Of a DNA stretch of 64,000 bases, positions 28,892 through 40,155 are shown piece after piece. The notes under the pieces were generated by a model. That model saw only the letters and a program-made list of their open reading frames with translations, did no database searches and was not told the origin of the DNA. The position numbers and the translations under genes are program-made. Positions within the stretch are counted from its first letter, which is position 1. Each line of letters starts with the position of its first letter. The stretch comes from Cellulosimicrobium cellulans (GTDB taxonomy: Bacteria; Actinomycetota; Actinomycetes; Actinomycetales; Cellulomonadaceae), in assembly GCF_007679345.1 (NCBI RefSeq), contig NZ_VEGH01000004.1, positions 186,001-250,000 on the forward strand, given 5' to 3'.

Positions 28892-29815
28892 TCAGGACAG
28901 GGTCATGCCCCAGGTGACCTCGTGAGTCGCGCCCGGCTCCAGGCGGACCAGGCGCTCGCCGGTGCGGAACGCGTCGGCGATGCAGCTCATCGGCTCGGCG
29001 GCGACGCCCCGGCGGTCGATCTTCGGGATGCCGTTGCCGGTGCACACCTGCCACGTGTCCATCGAGGAGTCCATCCACATCGCCGCGCCGTGGCCGTCCG
29101 GCGACCCGAGCACGATCCAGGACAGCCCGTCGGCGTCCCGGGTCACGTCGACGAACGCGTCGTCCAGCGCCACGCCGGCGAGGGGCTGCGGCGTCCGGCG
29201 GTCCTCGGCGCCGGACAGCGGGCGGGTGCCGGTCGGCAGCAGGCGCTCGTCGACGGTCACCTGCGACGCGGCGTCCACGCGGAGCGTGCAGTCGTCCACG
29301 GCGGCGTCGCCGGGGGAGAGCCACGGGTGGAAGCCGATGCCGTACGGCGCTGCCGTCGCGTCCAGGTTGGTCGTGGCGACGTGCACCCGCAGCCCGGCGT
29401 CGGACAGCGAGTAGGTGACGTCGACGCGCAGCGACCACGGGTAGCCCGGCGTCGGGACCAGGTCGTGCCGCAGGGTGACGGAGGTGTCGCCGTCGGGGCC
29501 GGGCTCCGAGGCGACCTTCGCGTACCGGACCTGGGCCACCAGGCCGTGCAGGGCGGTCATCCGGTCGGGCTCGGTGACGGGGACCTGGTAGTCGGTGCCG
29601 TCCCAACTGTACTGCCCGTCCCGCAGCCGGTTGGGCCACGGGGCGAGGACGGCGCCGGAGAAGGCCGGGGCCAGGTCGGACTCGTCGAACGGCAGCACGA
29701 CGTCGCGGCCGCCGACGCTGTAGGAGCGGACGCTGGCCCCGACCTCGGCGATCACGGCGCGGTGCGCGCCGTGGGTGAGGGGGTGCTGCTGTCCGGAGGG
29801 TGCGGGCGTGTTCAC
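28892..29815 (-). CDS. Aldose 1-epimerase family protein
   Basis: The product is about 307 residues with the galactose-mutarotase fold. FSGAVLAPWPNRLRDGQYSW carries the NR-D substrate-binding motif, TALHGLVAQVRY the catalytic His region, and APYGIGFHPWLSPGD the second histidine. It interconverts sugar anomers in the cytosol. GTG 29815 is preferred over the in-frame GTG 29821 because TACGGT (29822-29827, minus strand) lies 6 bases before it with no ribosome binding site, so the mRNA is probably leaderless. It is divergent from prfB and converges on repeat copy B. Confidence 0.88.
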   Translation of the reverse strand: MNTPAPSGQQHPLTHGAHRAVIAEVGASVRSYSVGGRDVVLPFDESDLAPAFSGAVLAPWPNRLRDGQYSWDGTDYQVPVTEPDRMTALHGLVAQVRYAKVASEPGPDGDTSVTLRHDLVPTPGYPWSLRVDVTYSLSDAGLRVHVATTNLDATAAPYGIGFHPWLSPGDAAVDDCTLRVDAASQVTVDERLLPTGTRPLSGAEDRRTPQPLAGVALDDAFVDVTRDADGLSWIVLGSPDGHGAAMWMDSSMDTWQVCTGNGIPKIDRRGVAAEPMSCIADAFRTGERLVRLEPGATHEVTWGMTLS

Positions 29816-29902
29816 GCTCACACCGTAGCGGCCGGGGGTCCCGGGTCGGGGGAACGGCCCCGGTGACCCCGCACCGCCCGGCAGCCGGTAGCCTGGACCG
29901 TC

Positions 29903-31021
29903 GTGGCAGCCACCGACTTCCCCGCCGAGATCCGCGACCTGCGCAGCACCCTGCAGTCGATCCAGGCGGTGTCCGACCCCACGGCCCTCCGCGCGAAGAT
30001 CGCCGACCTCTCCGAGCAGGCGTCCGCCCCCGACCTGTGGGACGACCCCGAGTCCGCCCAGAAGGTCACCAGCGCGCTGAGCGCCGCGCAGTCCGAGCTG
30101 GACCGGGTCGACAAGCTGGGCGGGCGGATCGACGACCTCGAGACCCTCGTCGAGATGGCGACGGAGGACGGCGGCGACGCCGAGACCCTCGCCGAGGCGG
30201 AGGCGGAGCTGGTCGCGATCCGCAAGGACCTGGGCGAGCTCGAGGTCCGCACGCTGCTGAACGGCGAGTACGACCAGCGCGAGGCGGTCGTGACGATCCG
30301 CGCGGGCGCCGGCGGCGTCGACGCGGCGGACTTCGCCGAGATGCTCATGCGGATGTACCTGCGCTGGGCCGAGCGGCACGGCTACCCGACGACGGTGCTC
30401 GACACGTCGTACGCGGAGGAGGCCGGCCTGAAGTCGGCGACGTTCGAGGTGAAGGCGCCGTACGCGTTCGGCCACCTCTCGGTCGAGGCCGGCACGCACC
30501 GTCTGGTGCGCATCTCGCCGTTCGACAACCAGGGCCGGCGGCAGACGTCGTTCGCCGCGGTCGAGGTCATCCCGCTCATCGAGCAGAGCGACGACAACAT
30601 CGAGATCCCCGAGTCGGAGATCAAGGTCGACGTGTTCCGGTCGTCCGGCCCCGGCGGCCAGTCGGTCAACACGACCGACTCCGCGGTCCGCATGACCCAC
30701 CTCCCGACCGGCATCGTCGTGTCGATGCAGAACGAGAAGTCCCAGATCCAGAACCGCGCCGCCGCGCTGCGCGTGCTCCAGTCGCGCCTGCTCCTGGTCC
30801 GCAAGGCCGAGGAGGACGCGAAGAAGAAGGAGCTCGCGGGCGACATCAAGGCGTCCTGGGGCGACCAGATGCGCTCGTACGTGCTGCACCCGTACCAGAT
30901 GGTCAAGGACCTGCGCACCGAGCACGAGGTCGGCAACACCTCCGCGGTGTTCGACGGCGACATCGACGGGTTCATCGAGGCGGGCATCCGCTGGCGCCGG
31001 CAGGCGTCCGTCGAGGCCTGA
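29903..31021 (+). CDS. prfB: Peptide chain release factor 2
   Basis: RF2 terminates translation at UGA and UAA. The 372-residue product carries the anticodon-like region around [17 protein letters not shown] (SPF motif) and the catalytic GGQ in [17 protein letters not shown]. The frame is continuous from GTG 29903, so the programmed +1 frameshift that controls prfB in many bacteria is absent here, as is usual in actinobacteria. TAGCCT lies 8 bases before the GTG with no ribosome binding site, which suggests a leaderless message. It precedes ftsEX with a 195-base gap. Confidence 0.96.
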   Translation: MAATDFPAEIRDLRSTLQSIQAVSDPTALRAKIADLSEQASAPDLWDDPESAQKVTSALSAAQSELDRVDKLGGRIDDLETLVEMATEDGGDAETLAEAEAELVAIRKDLGELEVRTLLNGEYDQREAVVTIRAGAGGVDAADFAEMLMRMYLRWAERHGYPTTVLDTSYAEEAGLKSATFEVKAPYAFGHLSVEAGTHRLVRISPFDNQGRRQTSFAAVEVIPLIEQSDDNIEIPESEIKVDVFRSSGPGGQSVNTTDSAVRMTHLPTGIVVSMQNEKSQIQNRAAALRVLQSRLLLVRKAEEDAKKKELAGDIKASWGDQMRSYVLHPYQMVKDLRTEHEVGNTSAVFDGDIDGFIEAGIRWRRQASVEA

Positions 31022-31216
31022 TCTCCGCCCGATCCGGGCGGGCGAGGGGTGTGAATCGGGCATAACGCCCGGCGCGGGGGCCGGTGGGGCGACTCACAGG
31101 TTCCGCGCGGCGTGTCACGGACGGGTCACGACGGGCCGCTGCCTACGCTCGACGCGGCCCGGTCGCACCACCCTCCGCACGCCCTCAGTCCCCGACCGAC
31201 CGGCCGACCAAGCCCC

Positions 31217-31906
31217 GTGATCAGATTCGAGAACGTCACCAAGGTCTACGCGCGCGGCGCGCGCCCCGCGCTGGACCACATCAACCTCGAGGTCGAGCGC
31301 GGCGAGTTCGTGTTCCTCGTCGGCGCGTCCGGCTCCGGGAAGTCGACCTTCCTGCGCCTCGCGCTGCGCGAGGAGCGCCCCTCGGCCGGCAAGGTCTTCG
31401 TCGCGGGCAAGGACCTGACGACCCTGTCGTCGTGGAAGGTCCCGCACCTGCGCCGCCAGATCGGCGCGGTGTTCCAGGACTTCCGGCTGCTGCACAACAA
31501 GACCGTGTTCGAGAACGTGGCGTTCGCGCTCCAGGTGATCGGCAAGCCGCGGCACCACATCCTCACCACGGTGCCCGACGTGCTCGAGATGGTCGGGCTG
31601 GCCGGCAAGGAGAAGCGCCGCCCGCACGAGCTGTCCGGCGGCGAGCAGCAGCGCGTCGCCATCGCCCGCGCGTTCGTGAACCGGCCGGCGATCCTGCTGG
31701 CGGACGAGCCCACCGGCAACCTCGACCCGACGACCTCCCTGGGGATCATGCGCCTGCTCGACCGGATCAACCGCACGGGCACCACGGTGGTCATGGCGAC
31801 GCACGACGACGAGATCGTCGACCAGATGCGCAAGCGCGTGGTCGAGCTGTCCGGCGGCGAGATGGTGCGCGACCAGTCGCGCGGCGTCTACGGCTCGGAC
31901 CGCTGA
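31217..31906 (+). CDS. ftsE: Cell division ATP-binding protein FtsE
   Basis: The 229-residue ABC ATPase pairs with FtsX to activate peptidoglycan hydrolases at the septum. Motifs are Walker [12 protein letters not shown] loop [12 protein letters not shown], signature [13 protein letters not shown], Walker [15 protein letters not shown] and switch MATHDDE. GTG 31217 fits the family start ([11 protein letters not shown]). A TACGCT box at about 31144-31149 may be its -10 element. The ftsX start follows its stop by 13 bases with GGGGAGGA between them, so the genes form an operon. Confidence 0.96.
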   Translation: MIRFENVTKVYARGARPALDHINLEVERGEFVFLVGASGSGKSTFLRLALREERPSAGKVFVAGKDLTTLSSWKVPHLRRQIGAVFQDFRLLHNKTVFENVAFALQVIGKPRHHILTTVPDVLEMVGLAGKEKRRPHELSGGEQQRVAIARAFVNRPAILLADEPTGNLDPTTSLGIMRLLDRINRTGTTVVMATHDDEIVDQMRKRVVELSGGEMVRDQSRGVYGSDR

Positions 31907-31919
31907 GGGGAGGATCGAC

Positions 31920-32837
31920 GTGCGACTGCAGTTCATCCTCTCGGAGATCGGCATCGGCCTGCGCCGGAACCTCTCCATGACCATCTCGGTCATCCTCGTC
32001 ACCTTCGTGTCGCTGACCTTCGTCGGCGCGGCCGCCCTGCTCCAGATGCAGATCACGAAGATGCAGGACGACTTCTACGGCAAGGTCGAGGTCGCCGTGT
32101 ACCTCTGCCCGGCCGGCACCTCGTCCGAGCCCACCTGCGCGGGCGGCGAGGTCACCGACGACCAGAAGCAGGCGATCCTCGACGCCCTCGACGCCCCCGA
32201 CGTGGCCCCCTACGTGGAGAGCGTCACCGAGGAGTCCAAGGAGCAGGCGTTCGAGACGTTCCAGCGCCAGTTCGAGGGCCAGTTCTGGGCGCAGGTCACC
32301 ACGGTCGACGACATGAACGAGTCCCTGCGCATCAAGCTCACCGACCCGGAGAAGTTCGAGGTCGTGGCCGACGTGCTCCAGGGCCGGCAGGGCGTCGAGA
32401 CGGTGCAGGACCAGCGCGACCTCTACAACACGCTGTTCAAGGTGCTGAACTCGGCGACGCTGCTCTCGCTGGGTCTGGCGGGCGTCATGCTGCTGGCCGC
32501 GGTGCTGCTGATCACCACGACGATCCGGCTGTCGGCGATGAGCCGCCGGCGCGAGACCGGCATCATGCGGATGGTCGGCGCCTCCAACCTGTTCATCCAG
32601 CTGCCGTTCATGCTCGAGGGGGCCATCGCCGCCACGGTCGGCGCCGTGCTCTCGGTCGTCGGGCTGTGGGCCGGCGTCCGCTACCTGGTGACGGACTGGC
32701 TGGGCGGCCAGGTCGCGTGGATCCCGTACGTCACCACGAACGAGGTGTGGCAGGTGGCGCCGTTCCTGGTGGCGGCCGCGATCCTGCTCGCCGCGATCTC
32801 GTCCCTGGTCACCCTGAGCCGCTACACGAAGGTCTGA
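31920..32837 (+). CDS. ftsX: Cell division permease FtsX
   Basis: The 305-residue FtsX has the expected topology: one helix at about 21-43, an extracellular domain of roughly 130 residues (with cysteines in YLCPAGTSSEPTCAGG) and three C-terminal helices. It does not move substrates; it relays FtsE ATP hydrolysis to an external hydrolase, here probably the coiled-coil M23 protein encoded next. GTG 31920 lies after GGGGAGGA. Its stop is one base before the next ATG. Confidence 0.96.
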   Translation: MRLQFILSEIGIGLRRNLSMTISVILVTFVSLTFVGAAALLQMQITKMQDDFYGKVEVAVYLCPAGTSSEPTCAGGEVTDDQKQAILDALDAPDVAPYVESVTEESKEQAFETFQRQFEGQFWAQVTTVDDMNESLRIKLTDPEKFEVVADVLQGRQGVETVQDQRDLYNTLFKVLNSATLLSLGLAGVMLLAAVLLITTTIRLSAMSRRRETGIMRMVGASNLFIQLPFMLEGAIAATVGAVLSVVGLWAGVRYLVTDWLGGQVAWIPYVTTNEVWQVAPFLVAAAILLAAISSLVTLSRYTKV

Positions 32838-32838
32838 G

Positions 32839-34185
32839 ATGGCGAGCATGCGCACCCGCACCCCCCGCCGCGCGCGCGGCGTCCGCGCCGTCGCCGGCTC
32901 GCTGGCGGGCGCGCTCGCCGTGCTGGTCGGCCTGACCGCGGCCGGCCCCGCGGTCGGCGACGACCTCGACGACCGGCAGTCCGCGCTGCAGCGGCAGCAG
33001 GCGCAGAACGACCAGCAGCGGGCCGACGCCGAGGCGGCGCTCGAGGGGCTGAGCGCGCAGTACCAGCAGACCGCGCAGGACCTGCTGGCGGTCCAGCAGC
33101 AGCTCGCCCCGGCGCAGGCCGCGCTGACCGCCGCGCAGGAGGCCCTCGCCGGCTACGAGCGCGAGGCGGAGCTGATCGCCGCGCGGCTGCAGGACGCCGA
33201 GGACCAGGAGACGTCGATCAGCGCGACGATCGCCACCGACACCGAGCGGTCCGACCAGATCCGCAGCCAGATCAGCCAGATGGCGCGGCAGGCGTACCAG
33301 GGCGGGCCGAGCTTGTCCGGCCTCAGCATCATGGTGGGCGCGCAGACCGTCGAGGAGTTCACCGAGCAGTACGGCCTCGCGACCGCGGCGCAGCGCACCC
33401 AGAACGAGGTGCTCGACGAGCTCGCCGACATCGAGGCGGCCAACAAGAACAGCCAGGCGCGGCTGACGGCCGTGCGCGAGCGGATCACCGAGCTGAAGGC
33501 CGAGGCGGACGCCAAGGTCGCGGAGGCCGAGAAGGCGCGCCAGGAGGCCGCCGACCGCAAGGCCGAGGTCGAGCGCCTGATCGCGGAGCAGACCGCGAAG
33601 CAGCAGCAGCTGGCGTCGCAGAAGGCCGCCGCCGAGGCCGAGATCGCGTCGATCGACGCGGAGAAGGCGTCGATCGAGTCCGAGCTGACCAAGGTCGCGA
33701 ACGAGCAGCGCGCCCGCGCCGCCGCCGCGGCGGCCGCCGCCGGCCAGCCCGCGCCGGCCGCCGGACCGGTGTCCGGCGCGCTGTTCGGGAACCCGACGTC
33801 GATCAACCCGATCCACGTCACCAGCGAGTACGGCATGCGGCTGCACCCGATCCTCGGGTACTACCGGCTGCACGCGGGCATCGACCTGCGCACCTACTGC
33901 GGCACCCCGATCTACGCGGCCCGCGAGGGGACCGTGCAGTGGGCGCGCTGGCGCAACGGGTTCGGCAACCAGGTGATGATCGACCACGGCCTGTACAACG
34001 GCAGCTCGCTGATGACGTCGTACAACCACATGACGAGCTTCGTGGTCGGCGGCGGGCAGCACGTGTCCCAGGGCCAGCTGGTCGGGTACTCCGGCAACAC
34101 CGGGACGTCGGCGGCGTGCCACCTGCACTTCGAGGTGTACGTCAACGGCGCGACGGTGAACCCGCGGCCGCTGCTCGGCCTGTAG
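32839..34185 (+). CDS. M23 peptidoglycan hydrolase with EnvC-like coiled coil
   Basis: The 448-residue exported protein has a signal peptide (1 to about 38; GALAVLVGLTAAGPAVG), a long coiled coil (about 42-295, rich in Gln, Ala and Glu), an Ala/Pro linker and a C-terminal LytM/M23 domain (HAGIDLRTYCGTPIYAAREG; HLHFEVY zinc ligands). The layout matches EnvC and mycobacterial RipC, whose coiled coil contacts FtsX. Unlike EnvC, the M23 zinc ligands are present, so it may itself cleave peptidoglycan during division. It starts one base after ftsX stops, so the three genes form one operon. Confidence 0.92.
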   Translation: MASMRTRTPRRARGVRAVAGSLAGALAVLVGLTAAGPAVGDDLDDRQSALQRQQAQNDQQRADAEAALEGLSAQYQQTAQDLLAVQQQLAPAQAALTAAQEALAGYEREAELIAARLQDAEDQETSISATIATDTERSDQIRSQISQMARQAYQGGPSLSGLSIMVGAQTVEEFTEQYGLATAAQRTQNEVLDELADIEAANKNSQARLTAVRERITELKAEADAKVAEAEKARQEAADRKAEVERLIAEQTAKQQQLASQKAAAEAEIASIDAEKASIESELTKVANEQRARAAAAAAAAGQPAPAAGPVSGALFGNPTSINPIHVTSEYGMRLHPILGYYRLHAGIDLRTYCGTPIYAAREGTVQWARWRNGFGNQVMIDHGLYNGSSLMTSYNHMTSFVVGGGQHVSQGQLVGYSGNTGTSAACHLHFEVYVNGATVNPRPLLGL

Positions 34186-34278
34186 CGGAATCCGGGCGAC
34201 GCGCGGGGCGCCGCCGGTTAGGCTGCTGCGTCGCCCCTCGGTCCCGTCGGGCTCACGCACGACCCCAGGAGGAGAGTC

Positions 34279-34749
34279 ATGGCCAAGCAGAGCGGTCGGT
34301 CGCTCGTCGCGTCCAACCGCAAGGCGCGCCACGACTACCTCATCGAGGACGTGTTCGAGGCCGGCGTCGTGCTCAGCGGCACCGAGGTCAAGGCGCTCCG
34401 CGCCGGGCGTGCGTCGCTGGTCGACGGCTGGTGCACGATCGAGTCGGGCGAGGCCTGGCTCGAGGGCGTGCACATCCCGGAGTACTCGCAGGGCACCTGG
34501 ACGAACCACGCCCCGCGGCGCAAGCGGAAGCTGCTGCTGCACCGCGACGAGATCGACCGGCTCGAGGCGAAGACCCGCGAGAAGGGCCAGACGATCGTGC
34601 CGCTCAGCCTCTACTTCCTCGACGGGCGGGCGAAGGTCGAGATCGCCCTGGCGCGCGGCAAGCGGGAGTTCGACAAGCGCCAGGCCCTCCGCGAGCGCCA
34701 GGACAACCTCGAGGCGCAGCGCGCCATGCGGGAGAAGCGCGACCGCTGA
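34279..34749 (+). CDS. smpB: SsrA-binding protein SmpB
   Basis: The 156-residue partner of tmRNA acts in ribosome rescue. It has the family core with [55 protein letters not shown] and the basic C-terminal tail [14 protein letters not shown], which enters the mRNA channel. ATG 34279 follows CCAGGAGGAGAG. TAGGCT at 34219-34224 is a likely -10 box of its own. In most relatives ssrA lies close by; here it is 10.8 kb downstream at 45589. Confidence 0.97.
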   Translation: MAKQSGRSLVASNRKARHDYLIEDVFEAGVVLSGTEVKALRAGRASLVDGWCTIESGEAWLEGVHIPEYSQGTWTNHAPRRKRKLLLHRDEIDRLEAKTREKGQTIVPLSLYFLDGRAKVEIALARGKREFDKRQALRERQDNLEAQRAMREKRDR

Positions 34750-34859
34750 CGCGCGCTGACGCATGCTGCCCCGCCCCCACGTCCGCCGAGCTCGCCGAGT
34801 CTGCGGAACGCGTCTGCGTGCGGGCGGGGGTGCAGAGGCGAGAACTGGAGAGTCGGCGA

Positions 34860-34930
34860 GCGCGCGGGGCGCGGCGCGGGGCGCGGGGCGCGCGCGGCGC
34901 GGCGCGGGCGAGCGGCGCGGGGCGCGCGGG
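34860..34930. repeat. Low-complexity G/C-only tract
   Basis: From 34860 to 34910 there are 51 consecutive G or C bases made of GCGCGGGG and GCGCGGC units; after one A (34911) it continues to 34930. It lies between convergent smpB and the thioredoxin-domain gene. It can form many alternative stems, and assembly errors are possible here. Confidence 0.8.
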
Positions 34931-37072
<2,142 letters not shown>

Positions 37073-37187
37073 GTCCCCACTCTCGCGCCGGGGTGCGGCG
37101 GCCGCGACCCCGGCGGTCGCCCCGGTGGCCGGGGCGCGCGGAGTCCGCCAGAGTCGGACCCCTGCCCCGAACCGAAGGAGACCGTCC

Positions 37188-38000
37188 GTGCCGTCGTCGT
37201 CCCCCGACGCCCCCACCCGCGACGAGGGCAGGCGGCTCCCCGGGCGGCTGCTCGCCCGGACGGTGGGCGGTGCCCCTGCGCCCGGGCTCGACCCGGCCGC
37301 GGGCGTGGTCGTCACGGACCTCGGCCGCGCGGACGACCCGGCGGTGGTGCTGGTGCACGGGATCGGCGTGTCCGAGCGGTACTACCGGGGCCTGGCGAGT
37401 GAGCTCGCGTCCGACCGGCGGGTGCTGGTCCCGGACCTGCCGGGGTTCGGTCGCAGCCCCCGCCCCTCCCGCGTCCCGGCGGTCGGCGACCTGGCCGACG
37501 TCGTGCTGGCCGTGCTCCGGCACCGCGGGATCGAGCGGGCGACGCTGGTGGGTCACTCCATGGGCGCCCAGGTCGTCGCGGAGGCGATGCTGCGGGCGCC
37601 CGACGTCGTGGAGCGCGTGCTGCTGATCGGCGCGGTCGTGGACCCCCGGGCGCCCTCGGTGCTGCGCCAGGCGCTGCGGCTGGCCGAGGACGGCCTGCAC
37701 GAGCCGCTGCGGGTCAACGCGGTCGTCGCGAGCGACTACCTGCGCACCGGCCCGTCCTGGTACTCGGCGGTGCTGCCGCACATGTTCGCCTACGACACGG
37801 CCGACGCGGTGTCCCGGCTGCCGGGGCCGGCGCTGGTCGTGCGGGGCGAGCACGACCCGGTGTCGTCGCGGGGGTGGGCGCGCCGGCTCGGGGCGCTCGC
37901 GCCGCGGGCGGACGTGCGGGAGGTCCCCGGCGCCGGGCACGTCGCCATGGCGTCGCACGCGCCGCTGATCGCCCGCTGGGTGCGGGAGGACCCGTGCTGA
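37188..38000 (+). CDS. Alpha/beta-fold hydrolase
   Basis: The 270-residue hydrolase has the oxyanion-hole strand [14 protein letters not shown], the nucleophile elbow GHSMGA (Ser124), the acid region VRGEHDPVS and the catalytic histidine [11 protein letters not shown]. No signal peptide is seen. The substrate is unknown, but epoxide-hydrolase or lactonase-like members look similar. GTG 37188 follows GAAGGAG (7 bases). Its end overlaps the next hydrolase gene by 7 bases, so the two are probably translated together. Confidence 0.85.
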   Translation: MPSSSPDAPTRDEGRRLPGRLLARTVGGAPAPGLDPAAGVVVTDLGRADDPAVVLVHGIGVSERYYRGLASELASDRRVLVPDLPGFGRSPRPSRVPAVGDLADVVLAVLRHRGIERATLVGHSMGAQVVAEAMLRAPDVVERVLLIGAVVDPRAPSVLRQALRLAEDGLHEPLRVNAVVASDYLRTGPSWYSAVLPHMFAYDTADAVSRLPGPALVVRGEHDPVSSRGWARRLGALAPRADVREVPGAGHVAMASHAPLIARWVREDPC

Positions 38001-38698
38001 CGGCCGTGGAGGGCGCACGGCGTGCTGTCTGGTGGGGGCAGGACTACGCCTACGCGGGCTGGCGGCAGGCGCGCGGGCTGCTGTCCCGCACCTCGCCCGA
38101 CTCGTACACCCGCCCCGCGCACCCGAGGCGTCCGCCGGTGCTGCTGCTGCCCGGCGTCTGGGAGACGTGGCGGTTCCTGGAGCCGCTGGCCCGCGGGCTG
38201 TTCGCGGGCGGCCACCCCGTGCACGTCGTCGCGCCGTTCGGCCTCAACCGGGGCAGCGTCCCGGACATGGCGGACCTCGCGGCGGCGCAGCTGCGGGACG
38301 CCGACCTGCGCGGGGTCGTCCTCGTCGCGCACTCCAAGGGCGGGCTGATCGGCAAGAGCGTCATGGGGCGCACCGACGTGGGGGACCGGGTGCTCGGCAT
38401 GGTCGCGATCAACACGCCGTTCTCGGGCTCCCCCTACGCGCGGCTGCTGCCGGTGCGGTCCATCCGGGCGTTCCTGCCCGACGACGAGGTGCTGACGGCG
38501 CTCGCGGCGCAGCGCGCCGACCACGGCCGGATCGTGTCCGTCGCGACCTGCTTCGACCCGCACATCCCGACCGGCAGCGAGCTGCCGGGTGCCCGGAACG
38601 TGCGGCTGGCGACCCCGGGGCACTTCCGCTCGCTGACCGACCCGGCGCTGCTCCCGCTGCTGGAGCGCGAGCTGGACCGCCTCGCGGCGCAGGCCTGA
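37994..38698 (+). CDS. Lipase/esterase-like alpha/beta hydrolase
   Basis: The 234-residue second hydrolase carries VLLLPGVWETWRFLEPLARG (oxyanion strand) and the nucleophile motif AHSKGG with Ser114, an arrangement common in triacylglycerol-lipase and PGAP1-like proteins. The acid/histidine end (TPGHFRSLTDPALLP) fits the catalytic His. It overlaps the upstream hydrolase by 7 bases, which suggests a joint pathway such as sequential ester cleavage. It converges on ndh with only 7 bases between the stops. Confidence 0.8.
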   Translation: MLTAVEGARRAVWWGQDYAYAGWRQARGLLSRTSPDSYTRPAHPRRPPVLLLPGVWETWRFLEPLARGLFAGGHPVHVVAPFGLNRGSVPDMADLAAAQLRDADLRGVVLVAHSKGGLIGKSVMGRTDVGDRVLGMVAINTPFSGSPYARLLPVRSIRAFLPDDEVLTALAAQRADHGRIVSVATCFDPHIPTGSELPGARNVRLATPGHFRSLTDPALLPLLERELDRLAAQA

Positions 38699-38705
38699 CG
38701 GGCGC

Positions 38706-40079
38706 TCAGTCGCCCAGCACCTCGCGGGTCGGGACGGTCGGCTTGTCGACCCCCCGGGTCCGCAGGGCGCCGCGGCCGACCACCTGCTGCCAGGTCGCCG
38801 TGCGCTCGGACCGGCCGCGGCCGATGAAGCTCACCGCCCAGTGCAGCAGCGTCGTGACCCGGTTCTTGAACCCGACCAGGTAGAACAGGTGCACGCCGAG
38901 CCACAGCAGCCAGGCGCCGAACCCGGCGGTCTTGACCGGCCCGATCTTCGCGACGGCCTGGAACCGGGACACGGTCGCCAGCGACCCCTTGTCCTTGTAC
39001 CGGAACGGTCCGGCGCTGGGTTCGCCCTGCACGCGGCGGACGATCTCCTGCGCGGCGTACCGCCCGGTCTGCATGGCGGCGGGCGCGACGCCCGGCACCC
39101 CGGGGCGCAGGGCCATGTCGCCGACGACGAACACCTCCGGGTGGCCCGGGAGCGAGCCGTTCGGCTCCACCCGCACCCGGCCGGCGCGGTCGACCTCGGC
39201 GCCGGTCTTCTCGCCGAGCTGCCGGCCGAGCGGCGAGGCCTGCACGCCGGCGGCCCACACCTTGGTCTGCGCCTCGATGGTGGTGCGGTGGCCGTCGCCG
39301 TCCTCGACGGTGACGGACTCGTCGTCGACGTCGACGACCTTGTGCCCCATCAGCAGCTCGACGCCCAGACCCTCCAGCACCCGCGCCGCCGCGTCCTGGA
39401 GCTCCTCCGGGTTGCCCGGGAGCACCTTCGGCACGGGGTCGACCAGGAGGATCCGCGCCTGGGTCGGGTCGAGGCTGCGGAACGATCCGCGCAGCGACCG
39501 GTGCGCGAGCTCGGCCAGCTGCCCCGCCATCTCGACGCCCGTGGGGCCGGCGCCGACGACGACGAACGTGGTCAGCCGCGCGCGCTCGGCCGGGTCGGTC
39601 GCGAGCTCGGCCAGCTCGAACGCCCCGAACACCCGGCCGCGGATCTCCAGCGCGTCGTCGATGCTCTTCAGGCCCGGTGCGAAGTCGGCGAACTGGTCGT
39701 TGCCGAAGTACGACTGCCCCGACCCGGCCGCGACCACCAGGCTGTCGTACCGGGTGCGCGTCTCGCCGAGCGGCGAGGACGACACGACGACCCGCTCGTC
39801 GAGGTCGATGTCGGTGACGACGCCCAGGAGCGCCCGGGCGTTCCGCTGGCTCTTGAGGACGTCGCGGGTGGCGGGGGAGATCTCGCCGACCGACAGCACC
39901 CCGGTGGCGACCTGGTAGAGCAGCGGCTGGAACAGGTGCGTGGCGGTGCCGTCGATCACGGTGACCCGGACCGGCGCGCCGGCCAGGGCCTTCGTCGCGA
40001 ACAGGCCGCCGAAGCCCGACCCGATCACGACGACGTCGTGCGGCTTGCCCGGGGCGCGCGAGGGGACGCCAGTGCTCAT
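38706..40079 (-). CDS. ndh: Type II NADH dehydrogenase (NDH-2)
   Basis: The 457-residue flavoprotein passes electrons from NADH to menaquinone without pumping protons. It has an N-terminal FAD Rossmann motif VVVIGSGFGGLFATKAL, an NADH motif VVVGAGPTGVEMAGQLAEL in the middle, VFVVGDMAL and the quinone-site segment APAAMQTGRYAAQ. A hydrophobic C-terminal region (FGAWLLWLGVHLFYLVGF) may dip into the membrane. ATG 40079 follows GGAAGGACC, and TAGGGT about 45 bases upstream is a candidate -10 box. Confidence 0.92.
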   Translation of the reverse strand: MSTGVPSRAPGKPHDVVVIGSGFGGLFATKALAGAPVRVTVIDGTATHLFQPLLYQVATGVLSVGEISPATRDVLKSQRNARALLGVVTDIDLDERVVVSSSPLGETRTRYDSLVVAAGSGQSYFGNDQFADFAPGLKSIDDALEIRGRVFGAFELAELATDPAERARLTTFVVVGAGPTGVEMAGQLAELAHRSLRGSFRSLDPTQARILLVDPVPKVLPGNPEELQDAAARVLEGLGVELLMGHKVVDVDDESVTVEDGDGHRTTIEAQTKVWAAGVQASPLGRQLGEKTGAEVDRAGRVRVEPNGSLPGHPEVFVVGDMALRPGVPGVAPAAMQTGRYAAQEIVRRVQGEPSAGPFRYKDKGSLATVSRFQAVAKIGPVKTAGFGAWLLWLGVHLFYLVGFKNRVTTLLHWAVSFIGRGRSERTATWQQVVGRGALRTRGVDKPTVPTREVLGD

Positions 40080-40155
40080 CGGGAGGTCCTTCCGCGTCGG
40101 TTCTCCGGACCCGTCCGACCCTACGAGCGGCCCGGTCGGCGCGCGCGGCGAGCGA

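Noticed and set aside
29903-30000. Programmed +1 frameshift in prfB
   Set aside because: The frame is continuous from the GTG to the stop, with no in-frame TGA or CTTTGA-type slip site near the start.
34780-34860. Third copy of the 75-base double-palindrome after smpB
   Set aside because: GCTCGCCGA and TCGGCGAGC form an inverted pair there, but the TAGGACC half-site core and spacing are absent.
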